A stretch of 64,000 bases of DNA from Clostridiaceae bacterium M8S5 (GTDB lineage: Bacteria; Bacillota; Clostridia; Tissierellales; MCWD3), in the NCBI GenBank assembly GCA_029227815.1, contig CP118523.1:4092001-4156000 (forward strand), written 5' to 3'. Positions 27,964 to 37,122 of the stretch are shown in pieces (the stretch's first letter is position 1; each line of letters starts with the position of its first letter). The notes beneath the pieces were generated by a model that saw only the letters and a program-made list of their open reading frames with translations, was not told the origin of the DNA and ran no database searches. The translations under genes were made by a program, and so were the position numbers.

Positions 27964-30459
27964 ATGATTAATACACGTAAATCCTTTAAAGTTATTATAA
28001 CCAAATCTAATAACCCATTAGAAGATTTACAAAAACCTATAAAACAAAGATTAGGTTTTGCTTCTGGTAAAACTCCTATTTACCCTATATATTTTTATAG
28101 GTACATAGGTATAAACAACAATGAAAAAAAATACTACGATGATATTGATAGCGTTGATAGTAAACTTTCTAGTAGCATGAGTGGATATGAAAGATTTATT
28201 GATCATATCCCTGTAAAAGCAATTAGTCAGATGTTGGTAGCTAAAACTCAAAATATCTGGAACAGTTTAAACTCTGGCAACTACAGCCCTATGAGTATTA
28301 CTAATACTTTAATTTCAACTAAAGTATTACCTAGTTTTAGCAATGCATTGCTAACAGAGGCTATTAAATCATCTCTTGAAAATATATTGTCACTATATAT
28401 AAACAATGAACATGTCATCAATCCAACAAAGATAAAAAACTTTTCATTAAAGATATTGTCTTGGATTGAGGGTTATTTACCAAAGTTATTTAAAACAATT
28501 AATATAGAAAATAACAATCCCAAGGTCATGTATTATGGTGATATAAAAAAGCACGAAATATACTTCTTAATATTTTTGTCACAAATAGGTATAGATATAC
28601 TTTATATTAATTCAATGACTGACTCTGATTTTAGTGTTATAGATAAAAATGGAATTTTCTCTAGAAAACTAGAATTTCCTCTAAAGAAACCATTAAGACC
28701 TTTTAGTAAGAAACCTGTTAGCTCTAAAACGAATAGACCTGTAGCTACTCAAAGACAACCTGTAAGTAAAGTTTCTTCAACTCCTACTATTAACACTAGG
28801 AGAATAAAACGAATAGATATTAGCACAGCTGACAAGATAAATACTAAACCTAAGACCGCACATGATTTACTTGATGAATTTACAAAACCCTTGAGTGAGA
28901 GAAGCGGTTTTATAGGAGGTAATAGCCCTATAATTCCTGTTTATTTTTACAGATATATTGGGATAGACACTAATGTAGATAGTTACTATAATAAACTTTA
29001 TAGACTCAATAAAAAACTATCAAACGGCAACTACAGCTATATCAAATTTGAAAATAACGTACCACTTGTAAATAAGCCTAGTCTTGTTAATAAATGTAAA
29101 GATGTATGGACGACGATAGATGCTAATACTGTTAATTCATCTGTGATCATTGACAATTTATATGCATGCGGTGCATTTCAAGCAAACAATAATAAAACTA
29201 TTGCTAATTCTTTTATCAATGCTATTAGTGAAATGCTTAAGGTCTATCTTGCAAACGAAGGCGCTATAACCATACAGAAACTAAAGAATTTTGTTATGAA
29301 ACAGTTATTATGGTTAGATGAATACGGAGTGAAGCTTGCATCAAAATTTGACGCCACTAATATTAAAGGAACTACGTTTAATCCTAAAGTCATATATTAT
29401 GGCAATATCAAGCAACATGAAGCTTACTTCCTCTTGATGTTATCTAAACTTGGTTTTGATATAATGTATATAAACACAGAAAACGATAGTGCATTTAGCT
29501 CTATAGACCCAGACTGTAAATACTCGTACCTAATAGAATTTGCTGATAAAAAAACTCTCAAAAGTTTCCCAGAAGAAGAAGTTTTGATAAGAACAGAAAC
29601 TACTGCTTTTAAAGCTTCAAATGAATTATCAGATATAATCTATACAGAAACTGATGGGATATATAAACCTTGGCAGTTTGAAAGCTATGAGACTAAACCG
29701 CTTACTTTAAAGACTACTATAGATGAAGTAAAATTACTTTGGAGAGAAGAAGCTAGAATGCGTACTGGATTCAAGGTTGAAAATAAAACAGTATATATTC
29801 CAAACTTATTTGTGAAAATTAGTGGAGTTTACGAAGATATTAGTATATATTGGAACGATGTATCTACATTTAAAAATAGTGAAAACACAATTTTTTATAG
29901 TAACCTCCCATTCACTACTACTCAGTACACTAGAGAATCATTATATAAATGTGCTTATATATTAGACTCTGAAGGTTTTGTAGATAAAGACAAACTCTTT
30001 TCTAGCCCATTATATAAGTTCTCATATTTAAGAACTCATTTGCAGGAGCTAATAGTTCATAAGATTAATCAACTATTTGTACTGCCAATCTTTAAAAATG
30101 AAATAAATAAGGACTATAAACTCAAAATCATAATTAGTATTTTGACTATGGATAAACAAATACTCAATCTTATACAAAATTTTGATTATCCATTTAAAGT
30201 ACCTAAAATAGTGATATATGACAATAACGAAAGCATGTTTAACGACCAAGATATAGCAGTTTTATCTTTTCTGAATTTATTTGGATTTGATATACTAATT
30301 TTAACTCCAACAGGATATAATAATATTGAAAATGCTATAAAGTCGAAATACTATGATATACACAAATTGCAAAAGGTACAATTCGATTTACAATTGCCCA
30401 ATTTAAATAATAAATCAAACAAAAAATCATTTTGGTCTTCTCTTTTTGGTAGACCTTAA
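27964..30459 (+). CDS. YceG-like Ter-island protein with three repeated modules
   Basis: An 831-residue protein resembling YceG of the Bacillus yceCDEFGH tellurite/stress operon. It contains three related modules of about 220 residues: PIKQRLGFASGKTPIYPIYF (about residue 24), PLSERSGFIGGNSPIIPVYF (about 314) and EEARMRTGFKVENKTVYIPN (about 596). Each of the first two ends in a strand-rich block (KVMYYGDIKKHEIYFLIFLS; KVIYYGNIKQHEAYFLLMLS) followed by GxDIxYIN. The third has VIYDNNESMFNDQDIAVLSF. No transmembrane segment or signal. It is nine bases from telA. Function unknown beyond association with anion or envelope stress resistance. Confidence 0.85.
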   Translation: MINTRKSFKVIITKSNNPLEDLQKPIKQRLGFASGKTPIYPIYFYRYIGINNNEKKYYDDIDSVDSKLSSSMSGYERFIDHIPVKAISQMLVAKTQNIWNSLNSGNYSPMSITNTLISTKVLPSFSNALLTEAIKSSLENILSLYINNEHVINPTKIKNFSLKILSWIEGYLPKLFKTINIENNNPKVMYYGDIKKHEIYFLIFLSQIGIDILYINSMTDSDFSVIDKNGIFSRKLEFPLKKPLRPFSKKPVSSKTNRPVATQRQPVSKVSSTPTINTRRIKRIDISTADKINTKPKTAHDLLDEFTKPLSERSGFIGGNSPIIPVYFYRYIGIDTNVDSYYNKLYRLNKKLSNGNYSYIKFENNVPLVNKPSLVNKCKDVWTTIDANTVNSSVIIDNLYACGAFQANNNKTIANSFINAISEMLKVYLANEGAITIQKLKNFVMKQLLWLDEYGVKLASKFDATNIKGTTFNPKVIYYGNIKQHEAYFLLMLSKLGFDIMYINTENDSAFSSIDPDCKYSYLIEFADKKTLKSFPEEEVLIRTETTAFKASNELSDIIYTETDGIYKPWQFESYETKPLTLKTTIDEVKLLWREEARMRTGFKVENKTVYIPNLFVKISGVYEDISIYWNDVSTFKNSENTIFYSNLPFTTTQYTRESLYKCAYILDSEGFVDKDKLFSSPLYKFSYLRTHLQELIVHKINQLFVLPIFKNEINKDYKLKIIISILTMDKQILNLIQNFDYPFKVPKIVIYDNNESMFNDQDIAVLSFLNLFGFDILILTPTGYNNIENAIKSKYYDIHKLQKVQFDLQLPNLNNKSNKKSFWSSLFGRP

Positions 30460-30476
30460 GTAGGGGGATGAAAATA

Positions 30477-31574
30477 ATGAACAATCAAAACGTAATGGAT
30501 CAACAAAATCAAGAGTTTAGTCTTGAAAAAACTAAAAACGAAGTTGCTATTAAGTTGCAAAATTCACCTGAAGTAGTTGCTCTAGCAAGACAAATAGACA
30601 TATCTAATGTGGATTCTGTGATGACTTTTGGTCAAAATACCGCTCAAGAGATTTCAAGTTTTGCAGACAAAATATTAGCTTCAATGGAAACATCAAAGGT
30701 TGAAGATTCAGGTACTCTATTAGTTCAATTAAATAAAATAATGGACAAATTCGACATCAAAGACTTCGAAGAGAAGAAGCCAGGGCTTTTTCAGAAACTA
30801 TTTAACAAAGCTAAGAACTCAATAGAAGCATTGTTTAGCAAGTACCATACTATGGGTGGAGAAGTCGACAAGGTTTATGTACAACTTAAAGAATATGAAG
30901 TAGAAATCAATCAAGCAAATAACATGCTACAAGAGATGTTTGTTAAAAATATGGATTATTATGAGCTATTAGAAAAGCATATACTAGCAGGTAATAATGT
31001 AAAAAACAATTTTGCAAACACAGTAATACCACAGTTGCAACAAAAAGCATCAACATCTACAGATCAAATAGATCAAATAAATTTATCTAATGCTAATCAG
31101 ATTCTAGAGATGCTAGATCAAAGAATATACGATTTAGAGCTTGCTAAAAATGTTGCACTACAAACAATGCCACAAATCAAGTTAATACAAAAGGGTAACT
31201 ATAATCTTATAAGAAAAATCAACTCAGCATTTATCATAACAATGCCTATATTTAAGCAATGCTTAACTCAAGCTATAACTCTTAGACGTCAAGCTGTTCA
31301 AGCTAAAGCTATGGCAGCGTTAGATGAGAAAACTAATGAATTATTGCTTAGAAATGCTCAAAACACAGCAATGCAATCTAAGCTTACGGCTCAATTAGCT
31401 TCTAGTGGAGCTGTACAAATTGAAACACTAGAAAAAACTTGGCAAACTATAATGCAAGGTATTGATGAGACTAGACAAATACAAAATGAAATGAAAGAAA
31501 AACGTATTGACGGTACTAGAAGACTTCATGAAATACAAGATGAATTTAATAGCAAAAGAAATGCTATGAGATAA
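30477..31574 (+). CDS. telA: Toxic anion resistance protein TelA family (YceH-like)
   Basis: A 365-residue helical protein. The family pattern is seen in VMTFGQNTAQEISSFADKIL, the KKPGLFQKLFNKAKNSIEAL segment, and a long coiled-coil C-terminal half (LRRQAVQAKAMAALDEKTNE; ETLEKTWQTIMQGIDETR). TelA/YceH proteins contribute to tellurite and cell-wall-antimicrobial tolerance and are standard partners of TerD. ATG 30477 has AGGGGG nine bases upstream, whereas ATG 30468 abuts it. It ends the plus arm. Confidence 0.95.
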   Translation: MNNQNVMDQQNQEFSLEKTKNEVAIKLQNSPEVVALARQIDISNVDSVMTFGQNTAQEISSFADKILASMETSKVEDSGTLLVQLNKIMDKFDIKDFEEKKPGLFQKLFNKAKNSIEALFSKYHTMGGEVDKVYVQLKEYEVEINQANNMLQEMFVKNMDYYELLEKHILAGNNVKNNFANTVIPQLQQKASTSTDQIDQINLSNANQILEMLDQRIYDLELAKNVALQTMPQIKLIQKGNYNLIRKINSAFIITMPIFKQCLTQAITLRRQAVQAKAMAALDEKTNELLLRNAQNTAMQSKLTAQLASSGAVQIETLEKTWQTIMQGIDETRQIQNEMKEKRIDGTRRLHEIQDEFNSKRNAMR

Positions 31575-31594
31575 ATTAAATTTCATATGTATTA

Positions 31595-31620
31595 AAGGGG
31601 TGTCTAATAAGGCATCCCTT
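31595..31620 (+). terminator. Possible terminator of the yceG-telA unit
   Basis: Ten-pair stem AAGGGGTGTC/GGCATCCCTT with two G-T wobbles, so it is stable only as plus-strand RNA. It follows telA by 20 bases. No clear T run, so its activity is uncertain. Confidence 0.45.
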
Positions 31621-31704
31621 AATAATGTAATAAAACGCTTGTGGCATAGACATAATAATTGTGATATAATTACAAAGGATTAAGAATACGAAAGGATGAA
31701 CTTT

Positions 31705-32202
31705 ATGACTTTGTTTAAGCAATGGACAGAACTTGCTAATAAAGATAGATCAGAACAAGCATCTACAGAGTTCTGGAAAGGCTACTTATTAGAAGAACAG
31801 ACAGTATATGAAAACATATTAGAAAATAAACAAAATAAAATAGAAGGTACTGTTTCTGAATTAGCGAAAAAATATGACCTTGATACTGTTACATTTTTAG
31901 GCTTCTTAGATGGTATTAACTCTAGCCTTACTGAGGAATTGGATTTAGATTCTTTAACAGAAGAATCGTCTATATCGCTAAATATTGATTTTGAAAAACT
32001 ATATTACAATATGCTAGCTGCTAAAGCACCATGGTTATATGATATAGAGCATTGGGCTAATATATTAGACGAAGCAACTAGAAAGCAAATCAAAAAAGAC
32101 TACAATAAAACTCAAACTGTAGTAAAAGGGAAAAAAATAGGACGTAACGAACCTTGCCCTTGTGGTAGTGGTAAAAAGTATAAAAAATGTTGTGGAAAAT
32201 AG
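31705..32202 (+). CDS. SEC-C motif metal-binding protein
   Basis: A 165-residue protein ending in the zinc-binding SEC-C motif [19 protein letters not shown]. The N-terminal part is helical ([40 protein letters not shown]) and matches free-standing SEC-C proteins of Firmicutes, not SecA. ATG 31705 is preferred to ATG 31696 because AAAGG directly abuts the latter. An extended -10 (TGATATAAT, 31662-31670) lies just upstream, so it has its own promoter. Zn binding is expected from the CxC...CC set; role unknown. Confidence 0.9.
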   Translation: MTLFKQWTELANKDRSEQASTEFWKGYLLEEQTVYENILENKQNKIEGTVSELAKKYDLDTVTFLGFLDGINSSLTEELDLDSLTEESSISLNIDFEKLYYNMLAAKAPWLYDIEHWANILDEATRKQIKKDYNKTQTVVKGKKIGRNEPCPCGSGKKYKKCCGK

Positions 32203-32210
32203 TATTTTAA

Positions 32211-32243
32211 GACAGCAACTTTATTAAAAGTGCTGTCTTTTTT
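32211..32243 (+). terminator. Rho-independent terminator of the SEC-C gene
   Basis: GACAGCAACTT/AAAGTGCTGTC stem followed by six T residues, nine bases past the stop. Confidence 0.92.
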
Positions 32244-32260
32244 GTGAAATTGAAAGTCTG

Positions 32261-32420
32261 ATTTTACATCTAAGTCTCTGATAATTGCAACAGGTCTTAA
32301 ATCAAAGTGCTTGATGATAGTCTTCTCATCAGCAATCTTACCAGTACCAAATGTTTCTACAACAATAATACAGGACATACTACACCAATAGCATATGCTA
32401 ATTCAATTTCACCTTTTTAA
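32261..32420 (-). pseudogene. metK (S-adenosylmethionine synthetase) remnant
   Basis: On the minus strand the reading [11 protein letters not shown] (around 32410) is followed in a different frame by [20 protein letters not shown] and then [16 protein letters not shown]. This order equals the C-terminal part of MetK (xAYAIGV..PVS..V-TFGTGK...V..HFDLRP..II..LDL). A frameshift near 32377 separates the two parts, and the true C-terminus is missing. The rest of the gene is absent. It is a decayed fragment, not a working gene; a complete metK must exist elsewhere. Confidence 0.8.
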
Positions 32421-32434
32421 TATCAATTCACAGC

Positions 32435-32861
32435 TCAATCATCAATACTATATGCTTCGCTAATGTTGTCATTACTTATTTTACTTGAATAAACTATCAT
32501 TCGTAAATTCTTAGGACATAATACAGTTCCTTTGTAATCTGAAAACGTAGAATTAATTCTTAAGCCTCTTGCTCCAAAAATATTTTTTATTTCATTTAGA
32601 TTATACAATCTAATAGCATTTGCCAATCTCATGTGAATAAAAGGCTTAATTGCAACTTGTCCATATTTTACATTACTTTCTGCATATTTCATTCTCTATT
32701 CTTTCATGCCCTTCAAGTTTTAGTACGTCAACAATAAAATCAATTTCAGCTTTAGTTTCTTCAGTCCAAAACTGTTCTTTGATATTCAATGACCATCCTT
32801 TTTTATACCAATCTTTATTTTTCATTTTTAATCCTTTACACATTGTTTTTTGTCCTTCCAA
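32435..32861 (-). pseudogene. Class I SAM-dependent methyltransferase remnant, internal deletion
   Basis: Two overlapping pieces in different frames. The first (32673-32861) reads KNKDWYKKGWSLNIKEQFWT then EIDFIVDVLKLEGHERI, the usual N-terminus leading into the methyltransferase motif I. It breaks just where the SAM-binding GxGxG strand should begin. The second (32435-32692) reads YNLNEIKNIFGARGLRINST then FSDYKGTVLCPKNLRMIVYS, the usual C-terminus of the same family. The SAM-binding core is missing. I infer one gene that lost its middle. Confidence 0.7.
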
Positions 32862-32872
32862 TTAATAAAAGT

Positions 32873-33117
32873 TTAAATAAGGTTTTCAGTTAAATCAAAA
32901 TCCTCGATTGTAGAAATTTTAATCATATCTCCTATCTTTACTTTTAGTTCATTTTTTTTGGACTTTTTACTCTTAATTCAAAACCAGTTAAGTTTACAAA
33001 TATCGGAACTTTTATATTGTGATTTTTTCTAATAGCCCTTACTCTTTGAATCATTTTCAGATCCAAGTTATAATCGTTTGGAAATAAAATCACACCGTTT
33101 GTGTTATCATCGTTCAC
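32873..33117 (-). pseudogene. Small unknown gene, broken at an A8 run
   Basis: GTG at 33117 with AAAGGAG upstream gives 57 residues (VILFPNDYNLDLKMIQRVRA; HNIKVPIFVNLTGFELRV) ending at 32944. If one base is skipped in the eight-A run (complement of 32952-32959), the frame continues as KVKIGDMIKISTIEDFDLT and stops at 32873, about 81 residues in all. The continuation looks protein-like. Either a frameshifted remnant or slippage-dependent expression. Family not recognised. Confidence 0.4.
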
Positions 33118-33132
33118 TCCTTTATTTTTAAA

Positions 33133-34845
33133 TCAACATATTCGTTGATGCTCGTATAACTCTTTGTATACAGAATTGTTTTCGATCAATTCATAATGTG
33201 TACCTTTTGCGATTACTTTACCATTATCCATTACAAAAATAATATCAGCATTCTGAATAGTCGATATCCTATGAGCAATAATAATGGTAGTTTTGCCTTT
33301 TCTCAATCTATCTAGATTATTTTGTACATCGTATTCAGTTTTAATGTCTAGTGCAGCTGTTGCTTCATCTAATACTAAGATATCAGTATCTCTAAGAACA
33401 GCACGTGTTAATGCAATTCGTTGCTTTTGTCCACCTGATAGTTTTGCTCCTCTTTCACCTACTACTGTCTCATATTTTTGTGGAAACTCATTTATGAAAC
33501 CATAACATTGCATATCCTTACAAACCTTTTCAATTTCTTCATACTCATATACTTTATCAAATATAATATTTTCTTTTATTGAAGAAGGGAGAAAATAAGG
33601 CTCCTGAAACACAGCAGAGATTTTATCCAAATACTGTAGATTATAATTATTAACAGGTATATTATTTATTAATACTTCTCCAGCATCAGGTGAATAATCC
33701 CTAAGTAGAAGTTTAGTAATAGTTGATTTTCCACTACCACTTTCTCCAACAATAGCTATCTTTTTACCAACAGGAAATTCTAAGGATAGATTGCTCAAAA
33801 CTGGCTCAGATTTCTTGTTGTATCTAAAAGTCACGTTTTTAAACTGAATATTTTCAACACTATCTGTAAAATTTTTATTCCCAAATTCTCTACATGGTTG
33901 ATCTAAAACTGATTTTATGCAATCAGCAGTCGCTTTTAACCTTTTTCCTGTTAGTGCTTGCTGAAATATTTGTCCAAGTTCTGTAACCATTTGATCTACT
34001 AGATTAAAACTTACAACAAATTCCCCTAGCGAAATATTATTGGATATCACATTAAATCCACCAATTATTATAACTGAAAGTTTTGTACCATATAAAAATG
34101 GTTCACTTACTACTATCGTTTTAGCTTTATAAAAACCTTCTCTTATTATTGCTCTAAAATATACTTTGAAACTTTCTTTAAATTTATTAATTTGCCATTT
34201 TTCTCTACCAAAAGCAACAACTTCTCTTACGCTTGAGACATTTTCCTCAATGCTAACTGATACTTTGCTTTTTTCTCTTCTAACATTCTGTGAATACTGT
34301 TTCGTTTTTTTGCTAAAGATATGCAATAGTATGTAATAGATTATTGCTACAATTACTACTACAATAAATAAATTTATATTTATATACGCCAAAGAAACCG
34401 ACAAAAAAATAATAGTCATTATGCTTTTTATACCATCAGACAGTAACTGGTTTACTGCAACTTCGGTTGCATCAGAAATATCATTTCTAATATTATTTAA
34501 TAGTTTACCAGAATGTTCCTTACTTGCAATTTCTTCTGGTAAGCTGTAAACTTTATAAATAAATTTCCTAGTTAAATTCTCTTGAATATCATACGCTATA
34601 TGACTAAAAATAACTCTTCTAACAGTAAACCATAATTTCAGACTAAAGAAGAAAATGGCATATAAACCTAATATAATTGGAAAGTAATCATATTGCTTAT
34701 TCAAAAATACACTATCAATTAAATCCTTTTGAAGGATAATTGCTATTATAGGAGTGATGCTTTCAAGCAACAAAGTCAAATACCCAAAAGCAATCCAGTT
34801 CTTGCTTCTTGAGTTTTTTAACATAAAAATTATACTACTCTTCAT
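33133..34845 (-). CDS. ABC exporter, fused permease/ATPase, subunit 2
   Basis: A 570-residue half-transporter of the MsbA/McjD type. Six TM segments (residues 1-300) are followed by an ATPase domain: Walker A AIVGESGSGKSTI, Q-loop FQEPYF, signature LSGGQKQRIALTRAV, Walker B DILVLDEATAALD, H-loop IAHR. It overlaps the preceding ABC gene by 11 bases, so the pair probably forms a heterodimer. RBS AAAGGGGG. Location beside a radical-SAM peptide cluster on the same strand makes peptide export plausible, but there is no peptidase C39 domain. Confidence 0.95.
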   Translation of the reverse strand: MKSSIIFMLKNSRSKNWIAFGYLTLLLESITPIIAIILQKDLIDSVFLNKQYDYFPIILGLYAIFFFSLKLWFTVRRVIFSHIAYDIQENLTRKFIYKVYSLPEEIASKEHSGKLLNNIRNDISDATEVAVNQLLSDGIKSIMTIIFLSVSLAYININLFIVVVIVAIIYYILLHIFSKKTKQYSQNVRREKSKVSVSIEENVSSVREVVAFGREKWQINKFKESFKVYFRAIIREGFYKAKTIVVSEPFLYGTKLSVIIIGGFNVISNNISLGEFVVSFNLVDQMVTELGQIFQQALTGKRLKATADCIKSVLDQPCREFGNKNFTDSVENIQFKNVTFRYNKKSEPVLSNLSLEFPVGKKIAIVGESGSGKSTITKLLLRDYSPDAGEVLINNIPVNNYNLQYLDKISAVFQEPYFLPSSIKENIIFDKVYEYEEIEKVCKDMQCYGFINEFPQKYETVVGERGAKLSGGQKQRIALTRAVLRDTDILVLDEATAALDIKTEYDVQNNLDRLRKGKTTIIIAHRISTIQNADIIFVMDNGKVIAKGTHYELIENNSVYKELYEHQRIC

Positions 34846-36589
34846 TTTTTCCCCCTTTTAAAGCAAATTCATAAAAATCTCCTCTTCTATTCATCAATTC
34901 ATCATATGTACCTTCTTCACTAATACTTCCATCTTTAAGATAAATTATATGGTCGTACTGCATTATTGTTGAGAGTCTATGTGCAACTGCTATCACTGTT
35001 CTATTCTCTGATAATTTGTCAATAGCTCTTTTAATATATGATTCAGTAATATTATCTAAAGCTGAAGTAGCTTCATCTAATAAGATAACTTCTGGATTTC
35101 TCAAAAATAATCTTGCAATAGAAATTCTTTGCTTTTGACCACCTGATAGACGTTGCCCACGTTCTCCAGCAAGAGTATCATAACCATTTTCTGTTTCCTT
35201 AATAAATTCATGAGCACCAGCCATTTTAGCTGCATTTATTATATCCTCATCTTTAGCATCAGGTTTCCCAAATCTAATATTGTCTCTAATTGAAATATTA
35301 AATAAAAATGTATCTTGAAACACATATCCAAAGTTGTTACGTAGTTCTTTTAAGCCTAGATTCTTTATATTTTCATTTCCTATCTCGATCAAGCCTTCTT
35401 CTACATCATAAAACCTTCCTATTAACTTTAATAAAGTAGACTTACCACATCCACTTTCACCGACAAAAGCGATTCTTTTGCCTAAAGGAATTTTAAAAGA
35501 TACATTATCAATTACCTTTTTACCAGCATTATAACTAAAGGATACATTTCTAAATTCTATATCATCTAAACTCATTAATGTTTTATTTTGATTACTTACT
35601 TCTTTTATATCTGGTTGAAGACCTATAAATTCATGTAAATATTTTGCATAACTTAATGTTTGAAGTTGAGCTGGAATAATATAGAAAAATACAGAAAACC
35701 CTCTTGAACTAATCCCCATTAGAAAACTATATCCAATAAACTCTCCAAAAAGTAACTGACCACTTTTAATTAAATTTAAACCAAACATATAAAACAAAAC
35801 AATCGAAACAGTTAAAGTAAATCCTACCGTTGTAAATCTAAAATGTCTCCAAAAAATTGACCACATCCTAGGAACTCTAAAACTGTTGAAATCACTCATA
35901 GTCTTTTCAATCAACCACTCTTGACTTGCCATAGCTGTAACTTCTTTTTTTGCTGTAATAACATCATAAAAAGACTGTTGTGATACTTGAGCAGCTTTAG
36001 TTTCAATATCTAAATAATGAAGTATTTTTTTATTTGCTGTACGATTTAATACTATATAAATAATATTTCCTATCATAGCTGCCCAAAAAAATTTAGGTTG
36101 ATTGCTAAGCAGAATTATAGAAGGTACTAAAAACTGGGCTAACGCATATACAAAATGAGGAAATAAAAATGTGTATGTTAGCTGAGTTTCCCGAACTGCA
36201 TTTTCAAACATTGAAAGAATCTTTCCAGTCGAAACTCTTTCATAATATGAAAATCCCAATTCATATAATTTATTCATCAAATCGATCTGCTGATTTCTTA
36301 CAATCTTATTTGAAATTAATTGTTCCAAAAAATTGTAAACAACTTTAACTAATAAAATTACTAAGACTATACCAAATAAATATATGATTTGATTACTTAA
36401 CTCATACATGTTTCTTGTTGGCAATATATAATCAATTAAGTAACCCATACGACGCGGAATCATCAATTCCCCCCAAATCATCACTCCACCACACGCAATA
36501 TATATTAGAGTTAAGAGTAAGAAGGGTTTAAAATAACTCAATGTCCATAAATACAATTTAAGTAACTCGATTATCGATTTTTTTTTCAT
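34835..36589 (-). CDS. ABC exporter, fused permease/ATPase, subunit 1
   Basis: A 584-residue half-transporter: six TM segments then an ATPase domain with Walker A AFVGESGCGKSTL, signature LSGGQKQRISIARLFL, Walker B EVILLDEATSALD and H-loop VAHR. The ATG at 36589 (GGGAGGGA just upstream) is preferred to the ATG at 36601. Both subunits have intact catalytic residues (the Walker B Glu is present in each), so the pair need not be asymmetric. Substrate unknown; multidrug or peptide. Confidence 0.95.
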   Translation of the reverse strand: MKKKSIIELLKLYLWTLSYFKPFLLLTLIYIACGGVMIWGELMIPRRMGYLIDYILPTRNMYELSNQIIYLFGIVLVILLVKVVYNFLEQLISNKIVRNQQIDLMNKLYELGFSYYERVSTGKILSMFENAVRETQLTYTFLFPHFVYALAQFLVPSIILLSNQPKFFWAAMIGNIIYIVLNRTANKKILHYLDIETKAAQVSQQSFYDVITAKKEVTAMASQEWLIEKTMSDFNSFRVPRMWSIFWRHFRFTTVGFTLTVSIVLFYMFGLNLIKSGQLLFGEFIGYSFLMGISSRGFSVFFYIIPAQLQTLSYAKYLHEFIGLQPDIKEVSNQNKTLMSLDDIEFRNVSFSYNAGKKVIDNVSFKIPLGKRIAFVGESGCGKSTLLKLIGRFYDVEEGLIEIGNENIKNLGLKELRNNFGYVFQDTFLFNISIRDNIRFGKPDAKDEDIINAAKMAGAHEFIKETENGYDTLAGERGQRLSGGQKQRISIARLFLRNPEVILLDEATSALDNITESYIKRAIDKLSENRTVIAVAHRLSTIMQYDHIIYLKDGSISEEGTYDELMNRRGDFYEFALKGGKNEE

Positions 36590-37122
36590 ACTCCCTCCCA
36601 TCCTTTAATAGCAAGTATTAAAGTGCAATCGGTTGCATAAATCTTTAAAAATTTTATTCAAAAAGTACTCCGTTTAGTCACTATACTCCATATAAGTATT
36701 ATCTAGAATCGTAATTCATTGCTAACTAATCTAAATCTAGTAATATCATCCACTATAATGAAGCAAGTTGATAAAGCTTATAATATCATAAATTGCCTGT
36801 AAATGTCTACACAAAAAAACATGAAAATTACGGATTATAAATTGCAATATTAAATGTATAAATATTACGAAAACTAATGACCATTAAAGCAATTAGTATT
36901 CTTGTTATTTGATGTGAAATCGGTAACATCTTTAGTTCTGTAAGATAAACTCAAAAGATTAGAAATTGGGCTATGATTTTAGGTCAACTAAGTAAATATT
37001 TTGAGGGGAGAATTTAATCCCCCCTCTCATCTTAAAATTGTTATTTATTTTAGTTAGTTTACACCAATTATTGACAAACTCCACTAAAACACACGATAAC
37101 TATATTAACTATAAATAGTATG
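36590..37122. other. Gene-free stretch between ABC exporter and methyltransferase
   Basis: AT-rich, no supported gene. A hairpin GAGGGG/CCCCTC at 37002-37027 can act as terminator for the methyltransferase gene on the minus strand. I saw no good promoter for the exporter. Confidence 0.5.

Noticed and set aside
31705..32202. SecA fragment because of the SEC-C motif
   Set aside because: The upstream residues are not SecA-like and the gene has its own promoter and terminator; it fits free-standing SEC-C proteins.
33133..36589. ABC pair as a dedicated exporter of the Cys-rich peptide
   Set aside because: No C39 peptidase domain and a gap of several kilobases to the peptide genes; kept only as a possibility.
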